Shown here: in pieces, positions 49,601 through 51,975 of the stretch
How positions within the stretch are numbered: the stretch's first letter is position 1
Layout: the number at the start of each line of letters is the position of its first letter
DNA from: Neoarius graeffei
Taxonomy: Eukaryota > Chordata > Actinopteri > Siluriformes > Ariidae
Assembly (NCBI RefSeq): GCF_027579695.1
Contig: NC_083579.1
Coordinates: 68,458,871-68,522,870 of the forward strand
Length of the DNA stretch: 64,000 nt
Direction: 5' to 3'
Position numbers and translations under genes: made by a program
Notes under the pieces: model-generated
The model's database searches: none
The model's input: only the letters and a program-made list of their open reading frames with translations
What the model was told of the DNA's origin: nothing

Positions 49601-51355
49601 CATCAGTAATGGTGGAGTTTTCGGCTCACTCTTTGGCACACCCATCATCAACCCACCACAGTCGGCCATTCTGGGCATGCATGGCATCTTTGACAGGCCA
49701 GTGGCTGTTGGTGGCAAGGTTAGTTAGAAGTCTGTGTTTATACAGTATACTACTGAGCACCAAATGTCCCCACAAGGATAGTAAAATCTGATAATTTCGA
49801 CCTTTTGGGGACATTTGGATGGTCCCCACAAGGACATTGCTGTTGTGTGTGGGTTTTTTCTTTTTTTAAATAAATAGATAAATAAATTAAAGAACCAAAA
49901 AGTTTCCTTTTCATTACTGAGGTTAGGTTTAGGTACAGCATTAATTAACTGCAGTAATCATGATGTCAATAGAAGGTCCTCACAAGGATAGTGAGACAAA
50001 CGTGTGTGTATGTGTGCGCGTGCTAGGGTGCATCAGTGTCCCCCTAAAAATGAAAAGTTCCTCCGATCATGATGCATTTTTGTTTTTATGTTCCTTTTGG
50101 TAAAAAAAACACATTGGGTGAAATATTTTGACAAAATTCAAAAGTTTAATGTAATGGTGGCACCAGGAGCTCAAAGTTATGGAAAAAGCTGCTATTTTAT
50201 AGTCTGGTTAACACCAGACCATATCACAAGTGAAATATGGTCTGGAATCCGCCTATTGAATTTCTCGTAGGGGAGGTGTGGTTTACGATTGTCAACGGCC
50301 GTTTATTGGACGTTGCGAATGTCTGTCATTTGGCGTATACGTAGCCCATGGCCAATCATGGCAGTTTGTACCCGGTGACGTAGTTAGAGCGACGAAGAAG
50401 AGAAGGAAGGAGAAAGAGAAGGCAAAACAAAAATAGGAAAACAATGGCACCGAACGATTACTGCCGTTTGTGCAAGACAAAGCTTGATCGAAAGTTTGGT
50501 TCGTATCGCTCGCCGCCGTGTGAAATGTGATCCGTAAACAGTCCCAAATAAACTACAAGCTTCCGTTTGTCGAGTAGTATGCGTCACCGTCTTTCCACCC
50601 CTCCCCACTCTCTGATTGGCTCCCTAACTCAGGCGAGCCTTTAGACCATAGTTTCCATGCTGTCTTTTCAGATCGGAACGATTGTGCAAAGCAGCATGGG
50701 ATTTCCCAGGCTAGCTATTTTATGACTTGTATGACAAAATTTCGATCACTTTTCATGAAACATTATGGCACCTTATAGAGTATACCAAATATCTTAGATA
50801 CACATTTTTAGTACGTATTCTAAATATATTCTCAAGCACAGTTTGAGTTTTAGCTGTTCACTGAATCATTGTTCAACTACTTTTAAACAATACAAATGTA
50901 TTATGAATCACATTAATGCTTCTCAGTCCCTTGCAAAGGTTCTTAACATGATCTCTAGGTCACAAGAAATGGAGTCCAACATTGTGATTCAAACCTTACG
51001 CAAAAACATAAAATAAGCGTTTTTTGGCAAAAAAAAAAAATGAACCTCATGGTGCCACCATTAGACTTTTGAATATGGTCAAAACATTGTACAGGATGTC
51101 TTTATTGGTGAAAAGGAACACCCGAACAAAAATGCATCAGATTTTATGAAAATGAGGGCAACTGATGCACCCTTTTTGACTCTTCTCTGCTTCACAGTGC
51201 TTCTCTCTCTCCGTTCTCAGGTTGAGGTCAGGCCCATGATGTACGTGGCTCTGACATACGACCATCGTTTGATTGATGGCAGAGAGGCCGTCACCTTCCT
51301 GCGTAAAATCAAATCTGTGGTAGAGGACCCCAGGGTGCTCCTTTTGGATATGTGA
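4250..51355 (+). CDS. dlst: DLST, dihydrolipoyllysine succinyltransferase (E2 of 2-oxoglutarate dehydrogenase), 14 visible exons
   Basis: Mitochondrial E2 transfers the succinyl group from lipoyl-lysine to CoA in the TCA-cycle oxoglutarate dehydrogenase complex. Exons: 4250-4283, 7098-7137, 7244-7305, 18308-18382, 18489-18544, 18646-18754, 36967-37140, 37311-37390, 37589-37686, 38684-38814, 41886-41959, 42343-42426, 49551-49718, 51221-51355. All junctions are GT/AG and the phases join, giving 1320 nt (439 residues plus stop). Order: end of the presequence, lipoyl domain with ETDK, Pro/Ala linker, catalytic domain with DHRLIDG. No E3-binding domain is seen, as is known for animal DLST. Exon 1, about 20 residues in human, is not in the window. 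RPS6KL1 lies tail to tail with it, as in human. Confidence 0.96.
4551..5612 (+). pseudogene. ZBED/hAT transposase N-terminal fragment (BED finger)
   Basis: It begins with the terminus TAGGGCTGTGCGATATATCG at 4551. After the nested Harbinger MITE, 5500-5612 codes for [20 protein letters not shown], a BED zinc-finger start (aromatic FGY followed by CKVC). The same family occurs reversed at 11850-12215, with the terminus GTGCAGCCCTA. The right terminus of this copy is missing. Confidence 0.5.
4966..5482. mobile_element. PIF/Harbinger-type MITE, copy 1
   Basis: 517 bp from AGGCCTCTGCATGC to CATAAATTGGCCT, flanked by TAA on both sides (4963-4965 and 5483-5485). A reversed near-identical copy lies at 13505-14029 with TTA duplications. 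The 3-bp TTA/TAA target is typical of PIF/Harbinger. The interior is rich in TCTGCGA-type repeats. No transposase. Confidence 0.85.
5818..6960. repeat. Repeat element with TTTGATATCCCTCATCAAA ends
   Basis: TTTGATATCCCTCATCAAA at about 5820-5838 is repeated inverted at about 6938-6956. Inside are the SINE-like repeat (6095-6470), a (TC)n tract near 6672-6694 and a palindromic ATGGTATATCC / GGATATACCAT-like motif. The block 6470-6810 recurs at about 25430-25761, where a hAT element has split it. Confidence 0.5.
6095..6470 (+). repeat. Dispersed SINE-like repeat (copy 1)
   Basis: About 375 bp running from CATCCATTATCTGGAGCC to CACCATCGTGCCGCC, with GTACACCCTGGACAAG and GCATGTCTTTAGACTG blocks. 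Further copies of the same family on the same strand: 25260-25430 (partial), 27795-27860 (partial), 46661-46780 (with a 12-bp duplication) and 56700-57002. Abundant in fish genomes. The class (SINE or LINE tail) is not settled here. Confidence 0.65.
7098..7137 (+). CDS. dlst: DLST exon 3
   Basis: 40 nt; acceptor ttcttcag|GC, donor GATCT|gtaagt. Codes [12 protein letters not shown] in phase with the neighbouring exons. Part of the weakly conserved presequence. Confidence 0.8.
7244..7305 (+). CDS. dlst: DLST exon 4 (presequence cleavage region)
   Basis: 62 nt; acceptor aattgcag|GAAA, donor CACA|gtatgt. Codes [21 protein letters not shown]. The RYFKTT block is the conserved end of the DLST targeting sequence in vertebrates, just before the mature lipoyl domain. 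Confidence 0.9.
7533..8171. mobile_element. TTAA-target (Kolobok-like) element
   Basis: TTAA at 7529-7532 and 8172-8175 bracket ends AGGGCATATTC and, inverted, AGTGCATATCAC. 639 bp, inside DLST intron 4. A 41-residue frame lies at 7781-7906 on +. A near-CRE (GCGACGTCACC) lies at about 7948. No transposase. Confidence 0.65.
7781..7906 (+). CDS. Short unknown frame in TTAA element
   Basis: 41 residues beginning [19 protein letters not shown] and ending at TAA. A GT within CAG|GTCG near 7892 could act as a donor, making this a first exon. I do not recognise it. It could be chance. Confidence 0.2.
   Translation: MSTNPIKIGVATPSYDTSVNHFNNYAITLKKFAANHQVVIS
8403..8639 (+). other. Unrecognised open frame, 78 residues
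   Basis: The frame ends [18 protein letters not shown] then LEDLNEHT and a stop. Its composition looks protein-like from about 8480 on ([19 protein letters not shown]). It is not part of DLST and I cannot assign a family. It could be an exon fragment of mobile DNA or chance. The rest of 8176-9014 holds nothing I can name. Confidence 0.2.
9521..9790 (+). pseudogene. SWIM/YqaJ-type transposon protein, N-terminal exon, broken
   Basis: ATG at 9521 gives [20 protein letters not shown], then [27 protein letters not shown] frame shift near 9742 then leads to AYKSLDTY in the next frame. I recognise this order ([19 protein letters not shown], WPDIYxYL, AYKSL) from fish proteins that continue into a SWIM zinc finger and a YqaJ-like recombinase nuclease. 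Neither domain is present here. A deletion before AYKSL removed part of the exon. Confidence 0.55.
10334..10533 (-). pseudogene. THAP domain exon, frameshifted in an A/T run
   Basis: ATG at 10533 ([20 protein letters not shown]) gives the C2 half. After a shift in the T-run near 10430-10438 it continues as [19 protein letters not shown], then VCSAHFITG with the CSAHF half. It ends at a good donor (ACAG|gtaaga). It converges with the + frame at 9521, so the element keeps a first exon of each of two genes. Confidence 0.65.
11320..11700. other. Unassigned intron sequence
   Basis: Part of DLST intron 4 between two mobile elements. No coding frame with family resemblance, no terminal repeats and no RNA structure that I can support. 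Confidence 0.3.
11850..12215 (-). pseudogene. ZBED/hAT transposase N-terminal fragment (reverse copy)
   Basis: Terminus CTAGGGCTGCACAATATATC reads inward from 12216. ATG at 12025 gives [15 protein letters not shown], then a shift in an A-run, then [14 protein letters not shown] and CKTC (BED finger). The T-run at about 11946-11960 (+ strand) is the site of the shift. Same family as 4551-5612. The downstream transposase and left terminus are missing. Confidence 0.6.
12230..12830. other. Unassigned intron sequence
   Basis: DLST intron 4. Short A-runs and AT-rich stretches. No gene or defined repeat recognised. Confidence 0.3.
12840..12985 (-). repeat. tRNA-derived SINE fragment
   Basis: Read on the minus strand: TAGCCTAATGGTTAGAG (A-box-like), then GGTTGCTGGTTCAATTCCCC (B-box GGTTCAATTCC), as in the head of a tRNA-derived SINE. 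No complete tRNA cloverleaf or anticodon arm can be supported, so I do not call a tRNA gene. Confidence 0.55.
13170..14370. repeat. Tandem duplication, unit 1 (with Harbinger insertion)
   Basis: Starts TTATTTACCAGCTGGGAGGT and contains inverted CGTATCGTGAAATACCGTGA / TCACGGTATTTCACCATACG blocks. The same order of sequence repeats from 14372. Unit 1 is longer because it carries the Harbinger MITE at 13505-14029 at a site that is empty in unit 2 (near 14708-14714). The remainder shows only modest divergence. Confidence 0.75.
13505..14029. mobile_element. PIF/Harbinger-type MITE, copy 2
   Basis: 525 bp from AGGCCAATTTATGCTG to CATGCAGAGGCCT, flanked by TTA at 13502-13504 and 14030-14032. It is the reverse complement of the copy at 4966-5482 with few differences, suggesting fairly recent movement of this family. 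Confidence 0.85.
14372..15004. repeat. Tandem duplication, unit 2
   Basis: Begins ATTATTTGCCAGCTGGGAGG and repeats unit 1 without the Harbinger MITE, ending near GAAACCGGACCATGAAAAAA. The GGTCCG(g/t)A..CGGACC inverted blocks could form hairpins. No coding capacity recognised. Confidence 0.7.
15257..15877. mobile_element. MITE with 9-bp target duplication (TAGYCTGG ends), copy 1
   Basis: 621 bp bounded by TAGTCTGG and CCAGGCTA, flanked by AGTTATAAA at 15248-15256 and 15878-15886, an exact 9-bp duplication. A second member at 50200-50713 has the same ends and its own 9-bp duplication. The interior codes for a RecQ-like helicase start on the minus strand. A 9-bp duplication is seen in Mutator-like elements, but nothing else here supports that class. 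Confidence 0.75.
15421..15627 (-). pseudogene. RecQ-like helicase N-terminal fragment inside a MITE
   Basis: 68-residue frame starting [32 protein letters not shown] resembles the upstream motif 0 of RecQ-type SF2 helicases. [18 protein letters not shown] is a Walker A (motif I; compare LPTGxGKSLCYQ). It stops soon after, with no motifs Ia-VI. It lies wholly within the TIR element, so it is an element-borne or captured fragment, not a host helicase gene. Confidence 0.65.
16465..16805. repeat. AGCATGTTAGC imperfect minisatellite
   Basis: About 340 bp built from irregular copies of a 10-13 bp motif (GCATGTTAGCATGTTAAC and variants), including self-complementary GCATGC / GCTAGC steps. It lies inside the Tc1-like element and has no coding meaning. 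Confidence 0.85.
16997..17655. mobile_element. Harbinger-type element with Myb/SANT exon
   Basis: Ends CACTACGTTCACACTGC (16997) and GCAGTGTGAACGTAGTG (to 17655) are a 17-bp perfect inverted repeat. Multiple ATCGGATTT-type blocks face both ways. The minus strand keeps a 54-residue Myb/SANT-like frame. The flanks do not show an obvious 3-bp duplication. Confidence 0.7.
17194..17358 (-). pseudogene. Myb/SANT-like domain fragment of a Harbinger element
   Basis: 54-residue frame [16 protein letters not shown], then [16 protein letters not shown], then [12 protein letters not shown]. The W-x-D-x-EV-x-x-LI-x-IWGD and LDGSYRN pattern is the trihelix/Myb-like DNA-binding domain found in the second protein of PIF/Harbinger transposons and in host genes derived from it. 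The frame stops after about half a domain. Confidence 0.6.
17762..17806. repeat. (CT)n microsatellite
   Basis: About 45 bp of uninterrupted CT. Read on the minus strand in frame with the transposase remnant it gives an Arg-Glu run, a repeat expansion inside a dead coding region. Confidence 0.95.
17806..17989 (-). pseudogene. Tc1-type transposase helix-turn-helix remnant
   Basis: [20 protein letters not shown], then [12 protein letters not shown] and SEHQFCGWK: the paired-like HTH and GRK-type hinge of a Tc1-family transposase. It runs into the CT microsatellite and ends there. No DDE part is kept. Confidence 0.6.
18308..18382 (+). CDS. dlst: DLST exon 5 (start of lipoyl domain)
   Basis: 75 nt; acceptor aactcccag|GG, donor AAAG|gtatgt. 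Codes [20 protein letters not shown] then [20 protein letters not shown] is the conserved opening of the mature E2 lipoyl domain. Confidence 0.97.
18489..18544 (+). CDS. dlst: DLST exon 6 (lipoyl-lysine)
   Basis: 56 nt; acceptor ctcgtag|CC, donor AAG|gtaaaa. Codes [18 protein letters not shown]. The final lysine of ETDK is the lipoylated residue in the hairpin, so the swinging arm sits exactly at the exon boundary. Confidence 0.97.
18646..18754 (+). CDS. dlst: DLST exon 7 (second half of lipoyl domain)
   Basis: 109 nt; acceptor tatgcag|AC. The donor GGAG|gttggt departs from consensus (GTTGGT), but phase and protein match leave no better choice. Codes [16 protein letters not shown], then [19 protein letters not shown], closing the lipoyl domain. 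The following intron is 18.2 kb. Confidence 0.95.
19383..19904 (-). pseudogene. GIY-YIG endonuclease domain of the Penelope-like element
   Basis: 173-residue open frame. [20 protein letters not shown], then [12 protein letters not shown], is the GIY-YIG core: IYEIPC with the CCHH-type Cys pair and YIGETGR with the catalytic Arg. [12 protein letters not shown] follows, and later [16 protein letters not shown], the usual C-terminal tail. The nuclease half is uninterrupted, while the upstream RT is fragmentary and truncated. Confidence 0.8.
19927..20359 (-). pseudogene. Penelope reverse-transcriptase C-terminal fragment
   Basis: Two overlapping frames, 20359-20087 and 20121-19927, hold the RT thumb region ([27 protein letters not shown], then [10 protein letters not shown]). 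A frame shift lies near 20100. The palm with the YADD-type motif is absent, in keeping with 5' truncation. Confidence 0.7.
20449..21465 (-). pseudogene. Tc1-type transposase (broken)
   Basis: N-terminal HTH at 21465-21085 ([42 protein letters not shown]). After stops, the catalytic part reads at 20868-20449 ([43 protein letters not shown]), giving the second Asp and the Glu of DD34E. A short stretch between them, with SDES near 20985, is out of frame. Not functional. Confidence 0.8.
21880..22311. repeat. Left arm of a 6-kb inverted repeat
   Basis: 22105-22311 plus 24634-24700 is the reverse complement of 27960-28225: ATGTTGCTATGGCAACAGGA against TCCTGTTGCCATAGCAACAT, and GAAGGCTGTAGATTCGTGCA against TGCACGAATCTACAGCCTTC. 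The left arm is split by the Tc1 element at 22312. The right arm keeps the undisturbed TA site. Confidence 0.75.
22575..23644 (+). pseudogene. Tc1-type transposase (broken)
   Basis: Starts [20 protein letters not shown]. The catalytic region has [12 protein letters not shown] (first Asp), [13 protein letters not shown] and [18 protein letters not shown] (Glu). The QxDxDPKH segment is damaged: a stop (TAA) replaces the Gln codon at about 23299. Frames shift at about 22750 and 23300. Confidence 0.8.
23587..24389. mobile_element. hAT element (803 bp) with BED-finger remnant
   Basis: CAGTGATGGGAA at 23587 and CCCAACACTG to 24389. Flanks gttactag (23579-23586) and ggtactag (24390-24397) match at 7 of 8 positions. 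Both ends are rich in GTTACTTT / AAAGTAAC blocks. It carries the start of a hAT transposase at 23897. Confidence 0.8.
23897..24046 (+). pseudogene. BED-type zinc finger start of hAT transposase
   Basis: 49-residue frame [20 protein letters not shown], then [19 protein letters not shown]. The aromatic WKY..YF block and the CTLC pair are the first half of a BED finger. The His half and the catalytic domain are missing. Confidence 0.6.
25083..25440 (+). repeat. Composite dispersed repeat
   Basis: 25083-25260 begins GAAGAAGAAACCTTTATTTG TCACATGCACAC and reaches CTCAAGGGCACTTCAGCC, a common fish repeat. It is joined to a partial copy of the SINE-like repeat (GCATGTCTTTGGACTG to CACCACCATGTCGCC). 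Confidence 0.6.
26501..26785 (+). pseudogene. hAT transposase N-terminal fragment
   Basis: [33 protein letters not shown]. The ITAFF start followed by a basic/acidic nuclear-signal-like stretch is typical of the N-terminus of some hAT transposases. No zinc finger or catalytic core follows. Confidence 0.45.
27019..27353. mobile_element. Palindromic MITE inside the hAT element
   Basis: AGCCTTTTTCACATTACATC at about 27026 mirrors GTAATGTGAAAAAGGCT to about 27349. GTTTTCAGCCTTTTGAATGG mirrors CCATTCAAAAGGCTGAAAAC. Arms of about 90 bp around a 150-bp centre. Confidence 0.75.
27880..28225. repeat. Right arm of the 6-kb inverted repeat
   Basis: Reverse complement of the segments around 22105-22311 and 24634-24720. 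At about 28030-28040 it shows TGTGTATAAATAAAAGGC, the uninterrupted version of the TA site used by the Tc1 at 22312. TGACGTCA lies at 28417-28424, just beyond the arm. Confidence 0.75.
28490..28900. repeat. Dispersed repeat with internal tandem units
   Basis: It opens with a GTCCGTCCGTCTGTCCGTGC block. Two units of about 150 bp follow, each with AAATGAAAGGAATTTCA-like, ACCATTTGTGCA and AGGTCAAGGTCACTGTGAGG-like blocks. Related-looking blocks occur at 43490-43650, 55600-56640 and 62890-63450. Class not known. Confidence 0.6.
28945..29118 (-). repeat. tRNA-derived SINE
   Basis: Minus-strand head: GTGGCTCAGGTGGCTAAGGC (A box TGGCTCAGGTGG) and GGTTCGATTCCGACCCGAGG (B box GGTTCGATTCC). The tail reads TCCTATCCAATAAAGGTG, then A-rich. 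A typical fish tRNA-SINE layout. Not a functional tRNA: the anticodon region is not restored by flanking arms. Confidence 0.8.
29662..30486 (-). pseudogene. Tc1-type transposase (two lesions)
   Basis: ATG at 30486 ([20 protein letters not shown]), HTH region [14 protein letters not shown]. An in-frame TGA at about 30303 breaks the linker. Catalytic motifs follow: [13 protein letters not shown] (first Asp), [13 protein letters not shown], then a frame shift before the second Asp (MTMTRNTQP in place of the expected NDPKH region). Otherwise close to full length. Confidence 0.8.
30504..31606. mobile_element. hAT element family X, copy 1 (1103 bp)
   Basis: TACAGCCCTGCACTCCCGCG at 30504 and CGCGCAGACCTCTA to 31606, flanked by GTTGGAGT on both sides. 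GC-rich ends with GGGCGGGAGCGGGA repeats. A 250-bp palindrome lies inside. A smaller member with its own 8-bp duplication lies at 42578. Confidence 0.8.
30905..31155. repeat. Palindromic insert within hAT family X copy 1
   Basis: TGAATTGATTTACT and AGTAAATCAATTCA bound arms with TAATCAGAGAGACAGGTTAC / GTAACCTGTCTCTCTGATTA and AATATGCAAATTTGG / CCAAATTTGCATATT. The centre is near 31025. Absent from copy 2 at 42578, so it is a later insertion. Confidence 0.8.
32219..33821 (+). mobile_element. Tc1-type transposon, structurally intact
   Basis: 1603 bp; CAACCCCGATTCCAAAAAAG at 32219 and CTTTTTTGGAATCGGGGTTG to 33821, TA on both sides (32217-32218, 33822-33823). It carries an uninterrupted 340-residue transposase. 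A close copy lies at 53409-54970. Confidence 0.93.
32579..33601 (+). CDS. Tc1-type transposase, full length (340 aa)
   Basis: A DD34E transposase cuts and pastes at TA. I take the ATG at 32579 ([14 protein letters not shown]) because it gives exactly the 340-residue Tc1 length. An in-frame ATG at 32525 exists. Order: two helix-turn-helix units ([20 protein letters not shown] and the 90-130 region), the hinge GQGRKTI, then catalytic residues in [17 protein letters not shown] and [11 protein letters not shown] (Asp, Asp, Glu). No frameshift or stop. The TIRs are also whole, so activity cannot be excluded. SKCEV here is SKFEV in the copy at 53728. Confidence 0.92.
   Translation: MGRGSPIPLILRRQIVEQYQKGVRQCKIARRLNISSSTVHNIIKRFRESGRISVHKGQGRKTIPGARDLRALRRHCITYRHASVLEITKWAQEYFQRTLSVNTIHRAIRRCQLKLYSSKKKPYLNTIQKRRRLLWAKAHLKWTVAKWKTVLWSDESKCEVLYGNQGRRVIRTKEEKDNPSCYQRSVQKPASLMVWGCISACGMGSLHIWKDTINAERYIQVLEQHLLPSRRCLFQGRPCIFQRDNAKPHTASITASWLRRRRVRVLNWPACSPDLSPIENIWRIIKRTIRQKRPKTVEQLESYIRQEWVNIPIPKLEQLVSSVPRRLQTVVKRKGDVSQW
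33961..34223 (+). pseudogene. THAP domain exon with frameshift
   Basis: ATG at 33961 gives [20 protein letters not shown] with the C2 half. After a shift near 34030 it continues [29 protein letters not shown] (CSAHF), then [13 protein letters not shown], which occupies the place of the AVPTF box. A nearly whole THAP domain, one frame error apart. A possible longer tail at 34252-34476 is uncertain. Confidence 0.7.
34625..36240 (-). mobile_element. Tc1-type transposon (family Y), copy 1
   Basis: 1616 bp; CAGTGGTGCTTGAAAGTTTG at 34625 and CAAACTTTCAAGCACCACTG to 36240, TA at 34623-34624 and 36241-36242. Transposase broken. The sequence TCCTAGAG at 36021-36028 is the empty version of the site occupied by a hAT MITE in copy 2. 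Confidence 0.92.
34845..35871 (-). pseudogene. Tc1-type transposase (family Y, broken)
   Basis: [20 protein letters not shown] (ATG near 35871), HTH region, then a (TCTG)5 run at 35741-35760 that shifts the frame. [14 protein letters not shown] continues in another frame. It ends with [20 protein letters not shown], where Met replaces the Ile of PIE..LW. Several shifts in the catalytic core. Confidence 0.75.
36364..36564 (-). pseudogene. Acidic PYxFEP exon (P2X7-like/ballast-type protein N-terminus?)
   Basis: 66 residues: [20 protein letters not shown], then [19 protein letters not shown]. The (V/I)(E/Q)PY(Q/R)FEP(S/E)xSxSE motif is shared with the frame at 58059. I associate it with fish proteins annotated as P2X7-like because of a cysteine-rich ballast-type domain. 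That domain is not visible here. TGACGTCA lies 52 bp upstream of the ATG. Confidence 0.45.
36967..37140 (+). CDS. dlst: DLST exon 8 (Pro/Ala-rich linker)
   Basis: 174 nt; acceptor tcctcag|CC, donor CCAG|gtgagc. Codes [24 protein letters not shown] low-complexity linker and [11 protein letters not shown]. The flexible linker lets the lipoyl arm move between active sites. Length varies among species. Confidence 0.92.
37311..37390 (+). CDS. dlst: DLST exon 9
   Basis: 80 nt; acceptor gctgaag|TT, donor ACAGG|gtaaga. Codes the rest of the Ala/Pro linker and GARSEHR, the start of the conserved catalytic part. Confidence 0.92.
37589..37686 (+). CDS. dlst: DLST exon 10
   Basis: 98 nt; acceptor aaactgcag|GT, donor ATGAG|gtcaga. 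Codes [20 protein letters not shown], then [12 protein letters not shown], the N-terminal arm of the acyltransferase domain. Confidence 0.97.
37740..38680. other. DLST intron 10, no feature recognised
   Basis: About 940 bp. A GC-richer stretch at 38030-38240 has open frames but no resemblance to a known family and no splice-supported link to DLST. I see no transposon termini. Confidence 0.35.
38684..38814 (+). CDS. dlst: DLST exon 11
   Basis: 131 nt; acceptor cgacag|CA, donor CGCAG|gtatgt. Codes [43 protein letters not shown]. Part of the catalytic trimer core. Confidence 0.97.
39697..40540 (+). pseudogene. Tc1-type transposase (first half of chimera, broken)
   Basis: [20 protein letters not shown] start, [13 protein letters not shown], then [11 protein letters not shown] and a stop (first Asp present). 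[14 protein letters not shown] (second Asp) and [20 protein letters not shown] (Glu) follow in another frame at 40202-40540. One stop and at least one shift separate the parts. Confidence 0.8.
40700..41102 (-). pseudogene. Tc1 family Y transposase N-terminal half
   Basis: ATG at 41102 gives [40 protein letters not shown], then [18 protein letters not shown]. This copy keeps the HTH frame that copy 1 lost to TCTG expansion. It has no DDE region, as it is cut at the chimera junction. Confidence 0.75.
41257..41513. mobile_element. hAT MITE (257 bp)
   Basis: CAGGGGTGTCCAAACTGATC at 41257 and GATCAGTTTGGACACCCCTG to 41513, exact 20-bp ends within arms of about 100 bp. TCCTAGAG flanks both sides (41249-41256, 41514-41521). 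The same position in family Y copy 1 (36021-36028) is unoccupied. Confidence 0.95.
41886..41959 (+). CDS. dlst: DLST exon 12
   Basis: 74 nt; acceptor ctccccag|TA, donor AAAG|gtgact. Codes [24 protein letters not shown]. Confidence 0.97.
42343..42426 (+). CDS. dlst: DLST exon 13
   Basis: 84 nt; acceptor cctcacag|GG, donor AAAG|gtattt. Codes [28 protein letters not shown]. Residue RGVEG is RNVEG in several vertebrates, a mild change. Confidence 0.97.
42578..43236. mobile_element. hAT element family X, copy 2 (659 bp)
   Basis: TAGAGCCCTGCACTCCCGCG at 42578 and CGCGCAGACCTCCA to 43236, flanked by TTTCACAC (42570-42577, 43237-43244). Shares the ends and most of the interior with 30504-31606 but lacks the palindromic insert. 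Confidence 0.85.
43440..43690. repeat. AAGGTCAAGGT-type dispersed repeat
   Basis: Contains GGGGGCGAGGTATTG, ACCAATCTTCATGAAACTTT and GGTCAAGGTCAAGG blocks, resembling other members of this repeat class at 28490 and 55600. No coding potential. Confidence 0.4.
43793..44014. repeat. Small TIR repeat, split by hAT
   Basis: TACACTGTAAAACATT at about 43792 and AATGTTTTAGTG at 44011-44022, with GTATT following after the hAT at 49021, suggest an ACTGTAAAACA-type MITE into which the 5-kb hAT inserted. Interior AT-rich. Confidence 0.45.
44150..46640 (+). pseudogene. hAT transposase, ZBED5/SCAND3-like, broken
   Basis: ATG at 44150 ([20 protein letters not shown]). [13 protein letters not shown] and [18 protein letters not shown] form a BED finger (C-x2-C, H). 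A shift in the GCT run near 44590 and the TTAA palindrome at 44678 interrupt it. It resumes [14 protein letters not shown] (RNase-H-like first Asp region), [26 protein letters not shown]. The C-terminal dimerisation block reads [29 protein letters not shown] (46430-46590). Shifts also near 45500 and 46050. Host relatives exist in mammals, but this copy is plainly inside a TIR element. Confidence 0.85.
44678..45386. mobile_element. Palindromic TTAA-target MITE (709 bp)
   Basis: AGGAACAGTCCACCGTACTT at 44678 and AAGTACGGTGGACTGTTCCT to 45386, TTAA on both sides (44674-44677, 45387-45390). The arms are almost perfect inverted copies of about 345 bp, meeting near 45020-45045. Removing it with one TTAA restores the transposase reading frame at that point. 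Confidence 0.93.
46661..46780 (+). repeat. SINE-like insert with 12-bp duplication
   Basis: CCTGTGCATATC occurs just before (46641-46652) and just after the insert. The insert holds GGTCGCAGGCAAGCTGGAGC and GGTACACCCTGGACAAG, as in the repeat at 6095. It is only the first third of the longer copies, so it seems to be a truncated retrocopy. Confidence 0.75.
46890..48870. repeat. 42-bp minisatellite, about 47 units
   Basis: The unit has the core CACAGATGTTTAAAACGTGT followed by an A-run, GATGTTCT and A-run-GC; 42 bp in the commonest form, with units of 39-43 bp from A-run length change. Because 42 is divisible by three, long frames stay open: [14 protein letters not shown] and [14 protein letters not shown] on +, [14 protein letters not shown] on -. 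These are repeat artefacts. It sits near the right end of the hAT element. Confidence 0.95.
49551..49718 (+). CDS. dlst: DLST exon 14 (catalytic core)
   Basis: 168 nt; acceptor ggctcacag|GC, donor AAG|gttagt. Codes [70 protein letters not shown] and PPQSAILG are E2 acyltransferase signatures. Confidence 0.98.
49760..49995. repeat. CCCCACAAGGATAG repeat
   Basis: TCCCCACAAGGATAGTAAAA, GGTCCCCACAAGGACATTG and GTCCTCACAAGGATAGTGAG are three variants of one motif within 230 bp, a fish dispersed repeat with internal reiteration. Confidence 0.6.
50200..50713. mobile_element. MITE with 9-bp target duplication (TAGYCTGG ends), copy 2
   Basis: 514 bp bounded by TAGTCTGG and CCAGGCTA, flanked by GCTATTTTA at 50191-50199 and 50714-50722. 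Its interior shares little with copy 1 but carries a different short coding start (50444). Confidence 0.78.
50444..50530 (+). pseudogene. Short Cys-pair frame in the MITE
   Basis: [28 protein letters not shown], stop. 28 residues with a CRLC pair followed by another Cys, like the start of a zinc-binding domain of a transposon protein. Too short to assign. Confidence 0.3.
51221..51355 (+). CDS. dlst: DLST exon 15 (active site and stop)
   Basis: 135 nt; acceptor gttctcag|GT; stop TGA 51353-51355. Codes [44 protein letters not shown]. His of YDHRLIDG is the general base of the CoA acyltransferase, with Asp of IDG nearby. Confidence 0.99.
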   Translation, partial: VEVRPMMYVALTYDHRLIDGREAVTFLRKIKSVVEDPRVLLLDM

Positions 51356-51969
51356 GATGTCATGGTGCGCACATGAATGGCTGATTTTCTCAGAGTCTCG
51401 CACAGTGGTTATCCCCCCCCCCCAAAAAAAAAGTCTGTACTGCATATGATTTTACTGTGTTGGTTAACTATGGAAAGAAGCCTTCTGAATGTTCATTTAC
51501 TTGACAGTAGTAAGAAGGTGACAGTTGAACATTTGCATGGGCTAGGCAGGAAAAAGGAACGTTCTTGTACAGGTGTCTCTGCTGGCGTCTTCTTAGCAAG
51601 GAGGCTGTCATACTACTCATCACAAGTGCTTCTTTGCCATTGTTTAACTTAATATGTATGATTTATTGTAATACGTATGTAGTTATGTATAAGTTCTTCA
51701 GAATATTGGTTTCCTAATTGGTAAATCAAGCACAGAAGTAGACAGTATGATGTTTCACAGTGTGTGTGTGTGTTCTGAAGAGGTAGCAACCCATCAGTCG
51801 ACCAGCACACGTTCACAAAGTCAGCATACTTTTTTACCCACATTGGTACATGCTTGTATACTTGCGTTTACAGTATGGTCCTTAAACAACGTCAAATTCA
51901 ACTCACTGGGAACAGATTCTGTCTCTGCTGTGTAAAGAAACCCATTTAAGGAGAAAAAGGCCTTTGAAC

Positions 51970-51975
51970 AATAAA
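51970..51975 (+). terminator. dlst: Likely DLST polyadenylation signal
   Basis: AATAAA 615 bp after the stop, followed within 20 bp by a long T-run (51992 on), in keeping with a cleavage region and U-rich element. A second AATAAA near 52323 could be an alternative. Confidence 0.6.

Larger units (their letters stand above)
50027..51171. mobile_element. Inverted-repeat element, split by a 9-bp-duplication MITE
   Basis: AGGGTGCATCAGTGTC at about 50027 mirrors AACTGATGCACCCT to about 51171. ATGCATTTTTGTTTTTATGT and TAATGGTGGCACCA are mirrored by AAAAATGCATCAGA and TGGTGCCACCATTA. Arms of about 130 bp. No transposase. Contains the MITE at 50200-50713. Confidence 0.7.
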
